Part shown: positions 41,928-51,017 of the stretch, piece by piece
How positions within the stretch are numbered: position 1 is the stretch's first letter
Layout: every line of letters begins with the position of its first letter
Assembly (NCBI GenBank): GCA_015060685.1
Contig: SUXZ01000011.1
Location: forward strand, 1-64,000
Direction: 5' to 3'
Source: Mediterranea massiliensis
GTDB taxonomy: Bacteria > Bacteroidota > Bacteroidia > Bacteroidales > Bacteroidaceae
DNA length: 64,000 nucleotides
The notes under the pieces: generated by a model
What the model saw: only the letters and a program-made list of their open reading frames with translations
The model's database searches: none
What the model was told of the DNA's origin: nothing
Made by a program: the position numbers and the translations under genes

Positions 41928-42962
41928 ATGAAACAAAGAATATTAGTTACAGGTGGTACCGGATACATCGGTTCGCATACAGTAGTCGAACTGCAAAATG
42001 CCGGATACGAGGTTATTATCATCGATAATCTCGCTAATTCAAGTGCAGATGTAGTAGATAATATAGAAAAGGTAACAGGCATTCGTCCAACGTTCGAGAA
42101 GTTGGATTGCTTGGATTTCCAAGGCTTGGATAACCTCTTCACTAAGTATGCCGGCATAAAGGCTATCATCCATTTTGCTGCAAGTAAAGCTGTAGGAGAG
42201 TCGGTAGAGAAGCCATTGTTGTACTATCGTAATAATTTGGTTTCGCTCATTAATTTGCTCGAGCTGATGCCTAAGCATGGGGTAGAGGGTATTGTATTCT
42301 CTTCTTCTTGTACGGTGTATGGCCAGCCCGATGAATTGCCAGTAACCGAGAAGGCTCCTACAAAGAAAGCCGAATCTCCATATGGCAATACGAAGCAGAT
42401 TAACGAAGAGATTGTGCGCGATGTGGTAACATCGGGTGCTCCAATCAATGCAATCCTGTTGCGCTACTTCAATCCGATTGGCGCCCATCCATCAGCATTG
42501 CTGGGAGAGTTGCCAAACGGTGTGCCACAAAACCTGATTCCTTTCCTCACTCAAACAGCCATTGGTATTCGCGAAAAGCTGAGTGTATTCGGCAACGACT
42601 ACAATACACCCGATGGCTCTTGTATTCGCGACTATATCAATGTGGTCGATTTGGCAAAGGCTCATGTCATTGCTATCAATCGCATTTTGGAGAAGAAACA
42701 GAAGGAACAGGTAGAAGTATTCAATATCGGTACAGGACGCGGTTTGTCGGTGCTTGAATTGATTCATGCTTTCGAAGAATCGACCGGTGTGAAGTTGAAC
42801 TACCAGATAGTTGGTCGTCGTGCCGGTGATATCGAACAAGTTTGGGCAAATCCAGACTATGCAAACAATGAATTAGGATGGAAGGCCGAAACAAGCATCG
42901 AAGATACGTTGCGTTCTGCTTGGAATTGGCAAGTGAAGCTTCGTGAGCGAGGCATTCAATAA
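41928..42962 (+). CDS. galE: UDP-glucose 4-epimerase
   Basis: 344 residues. NAD-binding GGTGYIGSHTVVEL (residues 8-21) and catalytic Ser-Tyr-x3-Lys (SSSCTVYGQ, SPYGNTKQINEE). FNPIGAHPSALLGELPNGVPQNLIPF and YIRDYINVVDLAKAH-like segments match GalE closely. Interconverts UDP-glucose and UDP-galactose in the cytoplasm for surface-glycan synthesis. Confidence 0.96.
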   Translation: MKQRILVTGGTGYIGSHTVVELQNAGYEVIIIDNLANSSADVVDNIEKVTGIRPTFEKLDCLDFQGLDNLFTKYAGIKAIIHFAASKAVGESVEKPLLYYRNNLVSLINLLELMPKHGVEGIVFSSSCTVYGQPDELPVTEKAPTKKAESPYGNTKQINEEIVRDVVTSGAPINAILLRYFNPIGAHPSALLGELPNGVPQNLIPFLTQTAIGIREKLSVFGNDYNTPDGSCIRDYINVVDLAKAHVIAINRILEKKQKEQVEVFNIGTGRGLSVLELIHAFEESTGVKLNYQIVGRRAGDIEQVWANPDYANNELGWKAETSIEDTLRSAWNWQVKLRERGIQ

Positions 42963-43043
42963 ATGACTTTTTAGATGATTAATACCATAATGAACAATTA
43001 CGATTTGTAATTGTTATATGAAACGAGTTGATGGGAGTTCGGG

Positions 43044-43175
43044 TATGTTTGAATATACGAAATCACTACTTATACCGCTCTTTGGTATAGACAATTCGAT
43101 TTCATAGTAGTTTTGTCGTGTTTTATTTTGTGTTTGTGTTGTTAATAAGCCCTGTCGCGAGACAGGGCTTATTTC
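43044..43175 (+). ncRNA. Candidate small RNA between galE and gmd
   Basis: TATGTTTG (43044-43051) is an exact -7 box not followed by any ORF. Downstream, ACTACT-TATACC (43065-43076) pairs with GGTATA (43084-43089) and AGTAGT (43106-43111) with an internal loop, and a strong terminator ends at 43173. A transcript of about 115 bases would result. No -33 box is visible, and no known RNA family was recognised. Confidence 0.35.
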
Positions 43176-43181
43176 TTTTTT
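43144..43181 (+). terminator. Intrinsic terminator before gmd
   Basis: AATAAGCCCTGTC (43144-43156), loop GCGA, GACAGGGCTTATT (43161-43173), then a T-rich run. A textbook rho-independent terminator. Confidence 0.92.
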
Positions 43182-43203
43182 TTGATAATTGTCACTGAAT
43201 TAC

Positions 43204-43211
43204 TATCTTTG
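43204..43211 (+). promoter_or_regulatory. -7 box of gmd-fcl, fixing the gmd start
   Basis: TATCTTTG matches TAnnTTTG, 21 bases before the ATG at 43233. The longer open frame starting at 43182 would begin before the promoter and in the terminator tail, so it is rejected. Confidence 0.65.
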
Positions 43212-43232
43212 CGACATCTAATTGATAGAATC

Positions 43233-44327
43233 ATGAAAAAAGTAGCATTAATTACTGGTATTACCGGTCAGGATGGTTCTTTCTTGGCCGAGTTTCTAAT
43301 TGATAAAGGATATGAAGTTCACGGCATTCTTCGCCGTTCATCCTCTTTCAATACTGCGCGTATCGAGCACCTCTATTTGGACGAGTGGGTGCGTGATATG
43401 AAGAAACAGCGTTTGATAAATCTTCATTATGGAGACATGACAGATAGCAGTTCGCTGATTCGCATCATTCAAACTGTGCAACCCGATGAAATATATAATC
43501 TGGCAGCTCAAAGCCATGTGAAGGTTTCGTTCGATGTGCCTGAATATACGGCAGAAACCGATGCTGTAGGTACCTTGCGTATGCTCGAAGCCGTGCGCAT
43601 TCTCGGTTTGGAAAAGAAAACAAAAATCTATCAGGCTTCTACCTCCGAACTTTACGGTAAAGTACAAGAGGTTCCTCAAAGCGAAACAACTCCATTCTAT
43701 CCGCGTAGCCCGTATGGTGTAGCCAAGCAATATGGTTTCTGGATTACCAAGAACTATCGCGAAAGCTATGGTATGTTTGCCGTGAATGGTATCCTGTTCA
43801 ATCATGAAAGCGAACGCCGTGGCGAGACTTTTGTTACCCGCAAAATCACGTTGGCTGCTGCACGCATTGCACAAGGTTTCCAGGACAAACTCTATCTGGG
43901 TAATTTGGATGCCCGACGCGACTGGGGATATGCCAAGGACTATGTAGAGTGTATGTGGCTGATTATGCAACACGATGAACCCGAAGACTTTGTTATTGCA
44001 ACAGGCGAGATGCACACCGTTCGTGAGTTTGCTACATTGGCGTTCCGCGAAGTGGGTATTGATTTGCTGTGGCAAGGAGTTGGAGTGGAAGAGAAGGGCA
44101 TCGATGCGGCTACCGGAAGAGTGCTGGTAGAGGTCGATCCTAAATACTTCCGTCCGTGCGAGGTGGAACAATTGTTGGGCAATCCGGCTAAGGCCAAGAA
44201 ACTGTTGGGTTGGAATCCAACCAAAACAAGTTTCCCCGAGTTGGTGAAGATTATGGTGGCCAACGATATGCGCTTTGTTAAGAAACTCTATTTAAGGAGC
44301 CAGATAAGTGATGAAAAAGGATGCTAA
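43233..44327 (+). CDS. gmd: GDP-mannose 4,6-dehydratase
   Basis: 364 residues from the ATG at 43233 (E. coli Gmd 373). NADP-binding [21 protein letters not shown] and catalytic [22 protein letters not shown] (Tyr-x3-Lys), with [18 protein letters not shown] and [15 protein letters not shown] for substrate binding. First step from GDP-mannose to GDP-L-fucose. Its 3' end overlaps fcl by 17 bases. Confidence 0.97.
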   Translation: MKKVALITGITGQDGSFLAEFLIDKGYEVHGILRRSSSFNTARIEHLYLDEWVRDMKKQRLINLHYGDMTDSSSLIRIIQTVQPDEIYNLAAQSHVKVSFDVPEYTAETDAVGTLRMLEAVRILGLEKKTKIYQASTSELYGKVQEVPQSETTPFYPRSPYGVAKQYGFWITKNYRESYGMFAVNGILFNHESERRGETFVTRKITLAAARIAQGFQDKLYLGNLDARRDWGYAKDYVECMWLIMQHDEPEDFVIATGEMHTVREFATLAFREVGIDLLWQGVGVEEKGIDAATGRVLVEVDPKYFRPCEVEQLLGNPAKAKKLLGWNPTKTSFPELVKIMVANDMRFVKKLYLRSQISDEKGC

Positions 44328-45252
44328 GATATATGTAGCCGGTCATCGGGGCATGGTGGGTAGTGCCATTGTGCGCGAACTGAAGCGTCAAGGCTATACC
44401 AACATCATCACCCGTACCCACAAGGAACTTGACCTTACCCGACAAGAGGCGGTCGAACGTTTCTTTGCCGAAGAGAAGCCGGAGTATGTCTTCCTTGCTG
44501 CCGCCAAGGTAGGTGGAATCATTGCCAATCAGACTGCTTTGGCCGACTTTATGTACGAGAATATGATTCTGGAGATGAATGTCATTCATTCGGCTTGGAA
44601 GAATGGCTGCAAGAAGTTGGAATTCTTAGGATCATCGTGCATCTATCCAAAGTTTGCTCCTCAGCCTATGCCCGAAAGCTGCCTGCTTACCTCTTCTTTG
44701 GAACCCACCAACGAGGCGTATGCGTTGGCTAAGATTAGCGGATTGAAGTATTGCGAATACTTGAACCGTCAGTATGGCACCGACTTTATCTCGGTGATGC
44801 CCACTAATTTATATGGGCCTAATGATAACTATCATCCTACGCATAGCCATGTGCTGCCAGCTCTGATTCGTCGTTTCCACGAAGCCAAAGAGGCCGGATT
44901 AAAGGAAGTGACTTGCTGGGGAGATGGCAGTCCGTATCGTGAATTCCTATATGTGGACGATTTGGCTAACCTTTGTGTCTTCCTGATGAATAACTACAGC
45001 GGTAATGAAACGGTGAATGCCGGTACCGGCAAGGAGATTTCCATTAAGGAACTGACACAATTAGTCGCAAAGGTGGTAGGCTATGAAGGGGAAATCCTTT
45101 GGGATACCAGTAAACCGAACGGCACACCACGCAAGTTGCTCGATGTATCGAAAGCCACTGCGTTGGGATGGACATATCGTACCGAACTCGAAGAAGGAAT
45201 CCGGTTGAGTTATCAAGACTTCTTGGAGAATCCCATGCGGGCGGAAAGATAA
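44311..45252 (+). CDS. fcl: GDP-L-fucose synthase
   Basis: 313 residues from the ATG at 44311; a GTG at 44308 is the alternative start, both behind AAGGAG at 44294-44299. [16 protein letters not shown] is the NADP-binding loop, [16 protein letters not shown] and [18 protein letters not shown] the catalytic region with Tyr-x3-Lys. Epimerises and reduces the gmd product; GDP-fucose is used to decorate capsule and surface proteins. Confidence 0.97.
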   Translation: MKKDAKIYVAGHRGMVGSAIVRELKRQGYTNIITRTHKELDLTRQEAVERFFAEEKPEYVFLAAAKVGGIIANQTALADFMYENMILEMNVIHSAWKNGCKKLEFLGSSCIYPKFAPQPMPESCLLTSSLEPTNEAYALAKISGLKYCEYLNRQYGTDFISVMPTNLYGPNDNYHPTHSHVLPALIRRFHEAKEAGLKEVTCWGDGSPYREFLYVDDLANLCVFLMNNYSGNETVNAGTGKEISIKELTQLVAKVVGYEGEILWDTSKPNGTPRKLLDVSKATALGWTYRTELEEGIRLSYQDFLENPMRAER

Positions 45253-45298
45253 TCCGTATATTTTAGATAGTTTTCAAGGCTGTTTGTGCCTTGGATTT

Positions 45299-45375
45299 AC
45301 ATTAAACCTTTTTGTTCATTAGGTTAAACCTTTTGGGCAAAAAGGTTTAACCTTTTCATGCTTTAGGTTTAACCT
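45299..45375. repeat. Palindromic array C: four units, exact 22-bp period
   Basis: Units of AGGTTTAACCT form, centres at 45304 (degenerate), 45326, 45348 and 45370. The array lies between the convergent fcl and FadL-type genes. Confidence 0.88.
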
Positions 45376-45409
45376 TTTTAGAGAGCATGAATAGGGGAAT
45401 AAAAAAGAA

Positions 45410-45431
45410 GGCATTCCCTTGTAGGAACGCC
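45410..45431 (-). terminator. Terminator of the FadL-type gene
   Basis: GGCATTCC (45410-45417) and GGAACGCC (45424-45431) form a hairpin, with an A-run to the left that is a U-run on the minus transcript. Confidence 0.65.
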
Positions 45432-45475
45432 CTCTAAACCACTGATTTATTAACTTTATTATCAACTATGAAAAA

Positions 45476-46843
45476 TCAGAAACGGATGTCGAAGCTAACA
45501 CCTACTACATCGTTCTTGCGAGTGTAGTTTGTCTTCTTAGCCTCTACAAAGTGGTCGCCATAGAACGAGTGCATGTAGCCGAAGTTCAACTTCATGTCTT
45601 CGTTGAATTTGTATGCACCACCTACCAATACGGCATTTGAGTTGATGTTGAAACCGGTATCAGTCATGTCGGCATCTTCGAAACCATAGTTTGTAGTTTG
45701 GAAACCGGCACTAACCAACCACTTGTTGTTAATGTCCCATTCAGCACCGAAGTTAGCTTCCCAAGTATTGTCTGAAACGGCAGTTGCACTACCTTTAGCA
45801 TCCTTGTCGAAGTATTGGTGATAACCGGCCATTACGCGAACGGCAGGAGTGATGCTGTATTGTGCACCGATAGTCAGCAAAGCAGGGATGTCCGAGCGAA
45901 CCTTAGCACCGTCAGCATATACTGCAACGGCAGGAACTTGAGTGGCAAGAGCAGCCAGGTTTTCACTGTTGTTGGCTTCGTTTTCCAAATCAATCTTAGT
46001 GCGGAATTCATACTTCACACCCAGGTTCAACTTGCCAAGCATCCAGTCGAAACCAATGATTGGAGTGATGCCGAAGTCTTTTTGTGAGCAATCCAACTTG
46101 TAATCTTTAATCATTACAGCAGCTTTACCAGCATCTGCTGCAGCGGCAGCATATTGAGCAGCTAACTCATTCATGCCAGCTTCAGTAGCTTTTTGGGCGG
46201 CATCTGCTGCTTGTGCCGACAATTCTGCATATTGGGCGGCATTCTTTCCATCCAAAGTGATGTTTGTCAAAGCACCAACATAGCTGTTGCTTGCCATCAC
46301 ACCGCGCAAACCACCAAATACAGAGAAGTTGTCTGTTACTTTATAAGTAGCACCAATTTGCAATGCATAGATATATTGTTCACCGGTCAATGTTTGGTTC
46401 AAAGAGTAGGGCTTGCTACCGGCAAGACCAGAAATCACTTGTTCAAACATCGGAAGACCATCGGCAAATTCACACTTACCACCGCCACCGCCAATAGCGA
46501 ATTGGGCAGAGAGCGACCACTTGTCGTTGAATACATAAGCAGCTTGTAAAGAAGGAATTACAGGAGCCTTGGCTTCGCCTTCAAAAAGCTTTTCTGTTCC
46601 TAAGTTTGCTGTAATCTGGCGTTTTTGCCAAGCGGCTTGCCAGCTTAAAGATAAATGAAAACCTTCGGGCAAGAAAGCAATACCGGCAGGGTTGCTATAT
46701 ACGCCATCGATGGCAATTACGGCACCGCGAGCAGGGTTGCGAAGGAAAGCTGCATTTTGGTTAGTATTGGTCAATAGACCACCTGCGATAGTTGGAAGTG
46801 AAACGATTAGCATCGCAAAACTAATCAATAAATTCTTTCTCAT
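45476..46843 (-). CDS. OmpP1/FadL-type outer membrane transport protein
   Basis: 455 residues. Signal peptide ending near SLPTIA, then GGLLTNTNQNAAFLRNPARGA and YSNPAGIAFLPEGFHLSLSWQA, the conserved FadL hatch start (S-N-P-A). A 14-strand barrel is expected; the protein ends in Phe (GVSFDIRF), the usual outer-membrane signal. Between about residues 205 and 250 there is an Ala-rich helical insert (YAELSAQAADAAQKATEAG ... AAAAADAGKAAV) that interrupts the barrel. Takes up hydrophobic compounds. Confidence 0.9.
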   Translation of the reverse strand: MRKNLLISFAMLIVSLPTIAGGLLTNTNQNAAFLRNPARGAVIAIDGVYSNPAGIAFLPEGFHLSLSWQAAWQKRQITANLGTEKLFEGEAKAPVIPSLQAAYVFNDKWSLSAQFAIGGGGGKCEFADGLPMFEQVISGLAGSKPYSLNQTLTGEQYIYALQIGATYKVTDNFSVFGGLRGVMASNSYVGALTNITLDGKNAAQYAELSAQAADAAQKATEAGMNELAAQYAAAAADAGKAAVMIKDYKLDCSQKDFGITPIIGFDWMLGKLNLGVKYEFRTKIDLENEANNSENLAALATQVPAVAVYADGAKVRSDIPALLTIGAQYSITPAVRVMAGYHQYFDKDAKGSATAVSDNTWEANFGAEWDINNKWLVSAGFQTTNYGFEDADMTDTGFNINSNAVLVGGAYKFNEDMKLNFGYMHSFYGDHFVEAKKTNYTRKNDVVGVSFDIRF

Positions 46844-46870
46844 TTAAATCTTTTTTTAAGTTTTCGGGCG

Positions 46871-46901
46871 CAAAGGTACTACATTTCTGCACAACTACAA
46901 A
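46871..46901 (-). promoter_or_regulatory. Promoter of the FadL-type gene
   Basis: On the minus strand TTTG (about 46898-46901) and TACCTTTG (46871-46878) are about 19 bases apart. The ATG follows 27 bases on. Confidence 0.65.
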
Positions 46902-47018
46902 GGTTTTGCGCAAAAAATGCATTACCCGTCCGGTTTTCTATGAATAATTGTTAATTGTTTCATTTGAAACATTCGGATTCTTCATACCCTATTCTTTCAC
47001 GCGCGCGTATATATAAAT

Positions 47019-47049
47019 AAGGTGTAACCCCAAAATGAGGCTACACCTT
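47019..47049 (-). terminator. Terminator of ddh
   Basis: AAGGTGTA (47019-47026) pairs with TACACCTT (47042-47049), with CC/GG adding to the stem. It lies 33 bases beyond the ddh stop. Confidence 0.7.
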
Positions 47050-47082
47050 AATTATATATATGAAAAAAGATTTGTGTCTTGC

Positions 47083-47982
47083 TTATACCAAGTGTGCTAT
47101 CCATTCATCGCGTTCGCCGGGTAGCAAATCTACTACGGGCACTTCGATGAGGGTGTAGCATCCGGGTTGTTGGCGCATGGTGGCGCGGGCGGCACATACC
47201 AATACCTGACCGGTGAGGGCAGGGTTGTTGATGCGCATGTTGAACTCGAAGAGTTGGTTTTGTGTTTTTCCGCTAACACCTTTGCGTGTCAGGTTTACGC
47301 CATGTCCCATGTCGAGCAAGGCATCAACACTATCCACTTGCTTCACGTGCGTTTCGTCGTTCACGAAGTAGGCATCTGCCTTGATGGCGGCAGCTACTTT
47401 GTCGAAGTCATATCCTTCCTTCACTTCGATGTACACCATGCGACGGTGAATACCGGTGCCGGTGGGGATGGTCATGGAGAGAGCAGCCTTCACGCCTTCG
47501 ATGGCTTTCACAGCTACGGTGTGTCCCATACTCATTCCAGGGCCGAAGTTGGTGTAGGTGATGCCCTTTGGTGCAACGGCTTCGAGCATGGTGCGTACGA
47601 TGGAGTCGCTACCCGGATCCCATCCGGCGGAGATGATAGCAACGGCACCATTCTCCTTGGCCGATTGGCTAAGTGATTGTCGCAAAGCAGGGATGGCCGA
47701 GTGGATGTCGAAACTATCCACCGTATTGATGCCTTGGGCAAGTATCTCTTTGGCATATTGCTCAACGCTTCGGGTAGGGGTGCAGAGCAAGGCTACATCC
47801 ACTTGTCCTAACTCCTTGATATCTTTTACAACTTGATAAGCTTTCAGCTCTTCGGGACAGTTTTCGGCACCTGCACGACGTACAATGCCGGCTACTTCAA
47901 AGTCGGGTGCAGCCTCTAAGGCTTGCAACGCATATTGTCCGATGTTGCCATATCCAACGATGGCGGCTCTTACTTTTTTCAT
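47083..47982 (-). CDS. ddh: meso-Diaminopimelate dehydrogenase
   Basis: 299 residues. NADP-binding [21 protein letters not shown] at the start; [43 protein letters not shown] and [16 protein letters not shown] are diagnostic of Ddh. Makes meso-DAP for peptidoglycan and lysine in one step from tetrahydrodipicolinate. Monocistronic, with promoter and terminator visible. Confidence 0.96.
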   Translation of the reverse strand: MKKVRAAIVGYGNIGQYALQALEAAPDFEVAGIVRRAGAENCPEELKAYQVVKDIKELGQVDVALLCTPTRSVEQYAKEILAQGINTVDSFDIHSAIPALRQSLSQSAKENGAVAIISAGWDPGSDSIVRTMLEAVAPKGITYTNFGPGMSMGHTVAVKAIEGVKAALSMTIPTGTGIHRRMVYIEVKEGYDFDKVAAAIKADAYFVNDETHVKQVDSVDALLDMGHGVNLTRKGVSGKTQNQLFEFNMRINNPALTGQVLVCAARATMRQQPGCYTLIEVPVVDLLPGERDEWIAHLV

Positions 47983-48024
47983 CTTTTCTGTTGTTTTATT
48001 AGTCAGTTTTCTGTTTTATCGCTG

Positions 48025-48032
48025 CAAAAATA
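48025..48032 (-). promoter_or_regulatory. -7 box of ddh
   Basis: Reads TATTTTTG on the minus strand, 42 bases before the ATG at 47982. Confidence 0.5.
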
Positions 48033-48114
48033 ATCATTTTATTTTAGAAATAACATAAATGTATTCGTTTTGATTATCTTTTACCTGTTTTTTTGAATAT
48101 TTCAAGAAAAGAAT

Positions 48115-48122
48115 TACCTTTG
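48115..48122 (+). promoter_or_regulatory. -7 box of ruvA, fixing its start
   Basis: TACCTTTG matches TAnnTTTG. The longer open frame begins with GTG at 48122, inside this box, so the ATG at 48152 is the start. Confidence 0.6.
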
Positions 48123-48151
48123 TGCATGAATCCATAAAAGCAAAAGCGAAA

Positions 48152-48751
48152 ATGATAGAATATGTAAGAGGCGAATTGGCCGAACTGACACCGGCAATGG
48201 CCGTAGTAGATTGTAATGGAGTGGGGTATGCGGCCAATATATCGTTGAACACCTATGCCGCCATTCAAGGCAAGAAGGAGTGTAAATTGTATATCCACGA
48301 AGCCATCCGCGAAGATGCGTATGTATTGTTTGGCTTTGCCGACAAGCAAGAGCGCGAACTCTTCCTGCTCTTAATCAGTGTGTCGGGCATTGGTGGAAAT
48401 ACGGCTCGCATGATTCTATCCGCTCTTTCGCCTTCGGAACTTATAAACGTCATCAGCAACGAAAATGCCAACCTGCTGAAGTCGGTTAAAGGTATCGGCT
48501 TGAAAACTGCTCAACGCATCATCGTCGAACTGAAGGACAAGATGAAGACCGGAAGTGTAGCCGCCGCAACTGCCGGAATGGGTACGTTGATTACCCCCGA
48601 AAGCACTCAGGTACAAGACGAAGCCGTGTCGGCACTTACCATGCTTGGCTTCCCACAAGCACCTTCGCAAAAAGTGGTGTTGGCCATCTTGAAAGAAGAA
48701 CCCAATGCGCAAGTTGAACAAGTCATCAAACTGGCTTTGAAACGATTATAA
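48152..48751 (+). CDS. ruvA: Holliday junction branch migration protein RuvA
   Basis: 199 residues from the ATG at 48152, beginning [12 protein letters not shown] as RuvA proteins do. OB fold (1-64), helix-hairpin-helix pair [16 protein letters not shown] and [23 protein letters not shown], then after a short linker the C-terminal domain ([20 protein letters not shown]) that contacts RuvB. Followed after 2 bases by a tiny basic ORF. Confidence 0.97.
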   Translation: MIEYVRGELAELTPAMAVVDCNGVGYAANISLNTYAAIQGKKECKLYIHEAIREDAYVLFGFADKQERELFLLLISVSGIGGNTARMILSALSPSELINVISNENANLLKSVKGIGLKTAQRIIVELKDKMKTGSVAAATAGMGTLITPESTQVQDEAVSALTMLGFPQAPSQKVVLAILKEEPNAQVEQVIKLALKRL

Positions 48752-48753
48752 CC

Positions 48754-48876
48754 ATGAGAGGAACCGCCAATAATCGTCCGAAACGATCAAGCGCCAAGAA
48801 GAAGTCCACCGGAAAGCGAATAGGCAAATCCAAACCGGCTAAAGCAAACAACCAACTGAACAGGAGGGTGAAGTAA
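48754..48876 (+). CDS. Candidate 40-residue highly basic protein
   Basis: ATG at 48754, 2 bases after the ruvA stop, runs 40 codons to TAA at 48874-48876, 2 bases before the next ATG. The product is very basic: MRGTANNRPKRSSAKKKS, then TGKRIGKSKPAKANNQLN and RRVK, with no acidic residue. It fills the intergenic space exactly. Its last codons contain AGGAGG, which can serve as the ribosome-binding site for the next gene, so it may also be just a coupling leader. No family was recognised. Confidence 0.5.
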   Translation: MRGTANNRPKRSSAKKKSTGKRIGKSKPAKANNQLNRRVK

Positions 48877-48878
48877 AG

Positions 48879-50525
48879 ATGATGTGCAACAAGGAAAACC
48901 GTTTTCATCCCTATCAGGCAGACATCAGCCAGGTGGAGTTGCCCGCACGTTTTACCTATCCTTTTTGCTATAAGCCCCATCCGCTCTGTGTGTTGGCCGC
49001 CGAAGAGGTGAAGGAGTATCTTTCCAAACAGACTCAATGGCACGATGAGTTGGCTATGGGTAAGATGTTTGGTGTGTTGGTGGTGGAAAACGAGCAAAAG
49101 CAAGTTGGTTTCCTTGCCGCCTTTTCCGGCATATTGGCAGGCGATAATAATCATCCCTATTTTGTACCTCCCGTTTATGATTTGTTGCATCCCGACGGCT
49201 TTTTCAAACCGGAAGAAGAGGCTATATCCAACATAAACCGGCAGATTAAGCATCTTGAAAACCATCCTCAATATCTGTTGGCGCTGAATAACTTACGCCA
49301 ATTGTCAGAGGAGTGTAAACATAGCTTGACGCAAGAACGATTGAAACTAAAACAGGCCAAAGCTTTGAGGGATGAGCGTCGGCAGAAAGGCAATCTCTCC
49401 GTAGAAGAAGAGGCTGCATTAATCAAAGAAAGCCAATTCCAGAAAGCCGAATTCAAACGTATCGAAAAGGCTTGGAATCAGCGGATGAGCCAATCGCAAC
49501 AGGCCTACGATACCTATAAACATGCCATCGATGAACTGAAACAAGAGCGGCGAATGCGCTCTTCTGCCCTTCAAAAGCGCCTATTCGAGCAGTTCGTTAT
49601 GCTGAATTATCATGGAGAAGAGCAGAACTTGTGTGATATATTTGCCGATACCGTCCAACTGGTTCCGCCGGCAGGAGCCGGTGAGTGTGCCGCCCCCAAG
49701 CTGCTTCAATATGCCTACAAGCAAGGTTGGAAACCATTGGCTATGGCCGAGTTCTGGTGGGGCAATTCGCCTAAATCGGAAATCCGTCATCACGGACAAT
49801 ACTATCCCTCGTGCAAAGGCAAGTGCGAACCTATCTTGAAACACATGCTCAAGGGATTGGATGTTGAGCCCAATCCGATGATAGCGCAACAACAACAATC
49901 CTCCGGTAGCTTGGATGTGGTTTACGAGGATGAGTGGATAGCCGTTGTCAACAAGCCGGCCAATCTCTTGTCTGTTCCGGCAAAAGATGAAGGCGAATCG
50001 GTTTACGCACTTGCTAAAAAGCAATTCCCGCAGGCCGATGGCCCGTTGATAGTACATCGCTTGGATTTTGCCACTTCGGGCATATTGGTGATTACCAAGA
50101 CCAAAGAAGCGCATAAACATTTACAAGATCAGTTTGCCAATCGGACAATCGAAAAGCGATACGTCGCCTTGCTTAAAGGAAGGGTAGCGAAAGAGAGTGG
50201 CGTCATCGATTTGCCATTATCGCTAAACCGGCTCGATCGTCCGCATCAGATGGTTGATTACGAACAAGGCAAGCAAGCCATCACTCGCTATCAAGTATTG
50301 GAGTCTTCGGAAGATACAACCCGCATCGCCTTCTATCCACTTACCGGCCGCACCCATCAGTTGCGCGTACATGCCGCCCATCCCGACGGATTGCATTGTC
50401 CCATCATAGGCGATGACCTCTACGGCACACCCTCCACCCGCCTTTTCCTCCATGCCGAGTACATCCGTTTCTGTCATCCTATGACCAACGAAACTATTTC
50501 CTTTACCATTCCTGCCCCATTTTAA
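48879..50525 (+). CDS. RluA-family pseudouridine synthase with long N-terminal extension
   Basis: 548 residues; start ATG 48879 (or 48882) behind AGGAGG at 48862-48867. The C-terminal 210 residues are the RluA domain: VNKPANLLSVPAKDEG, GPLIVHRLDFATSGILVITKT with the catalytic Asp in HRLD, EKRYVALLKG and TGRTHQLRVHAAHPDG. The first 335 residues hold a Glu/Gln/Arg coiled coil (about 110-215) and a segment with Cys and His (VPPAGAGECAAPKLLQYAYK, YYPSCKGKCEPILKHML). The RNA site is unknown; the extension is seen in a subset of related synthases. Confidence 0.9.
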   Translation: MMCNKENRFHPYQADISQVELPARFTYPFCYKPHPLCVLAAEEVKEYLSKQTQWHDELAMGKMFGVLVVENEQKQVGFLAAFSGILAGDNNHPYFVPPVYDLLHPDGFFKPEEEAISNINRQIKHLENHPQYLLALNNLRQLSEECKHSLTQERLKLKQAKALRDERRQKGNLSVEEEAALIKESQFQKAEFKRIEKAWNQRMSQSQQAYDTYKHAIDELKQERRMRSSALQKRLFEQFVMLNYHGEEQNLCDIFADTVQLVPPAGAGECAAPKLLQYAYKQGWKPLAMAEFWWGNSPKSEIRHHGQYYPSCKGKCEPILKHMLKGLDVEPNPMIAQQQQSSGSLDVVYEDEWIAVVNKPANLLSVPAKDEGESVYALAKKQFPQADGPLIVHRLDFATSGILVITKTKEAHKHLQDQFANRTIEKRYVALLKGRVAKESGVIDLPLSLNRLDRPHQMVDYEQGKQAITRYQVLESSEDTTRIAFYPLTGRTHQLRVHAAHPDGLHCPIIGDDLYGTPSTRLFLHAEYIRFCHPMTNETISFTIPAPF

Positions 50526-50667
50526 AGTATATTTCAATAAAGAAACACCCTTTTTGTCCCCGTCAGGAGCGATTATTACTCAATTCTCGAACAAATTTCT
50601 TTCCCTTCCAATGGAAAATCTTTTCTTCTGCTGAGAAGAAATCATGAACCTACTACATAAAATTAAA

Positions 50668-50743
50668 ATACCGCCTGTATTTTATAAAATATCGTCGGTA
50701 TTTTATAAAATATCAGCGGTATTCTAATAAATACCGTCGGTAT
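50668..50743. repeat. Palindromic array D: four units, exact 21-bp period
   Basis: Units of ATACCGTCGGTAT form, centres at 50674, 50695, 50716 and 50737, separated by TTTATAAA-like palindromes. It lies in the convergent gap between the RluA-family gene and rseP. The rest of the gap (50526-50667, 50744-50966) shows no gene. Confidence 0.87.
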
Positions 50744-50966
50744 TTTAATTATTCTTAATCGAAAACCACTTTTATTGCTTCCTCCCTCCTTTTTTTTCCT
50801 AACAATCCCTAAGAAAATCCTTCGCAAATTCAATATGATTCCCGCACGGATAGAACCCTATTTTGGTGACACGGCATGATGTGTCCGCATATTCACAATC
50901 AGTTATATATAGAGATAGGCTCAGTATTGACTAAGCTACTTTCATCGTTCAACGAAACATAAAAAA

Positions 50967-50995
50967 AGCCTCCGCACTAAAGAAGTACGGAGGCT
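50967..50995 (-). terminator. Terminator of the leftward rseP operon
   Basis: AGCCTCCG and CGGAGGCT arms with three further pairs around a 5-base loop, followed on the minus strand by a run of seven U. Confidence 0.88.
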
Positions 50996-51017
50996 ATATT
51001 TATAGATTATTCTCTTA

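Noticed and set aside
43182-43232. Longer N-terminus for Gmd
   Set aside because: It lies in the terminator tail and the promoter; the canonical start with the NADP-binding strand is at 43233.
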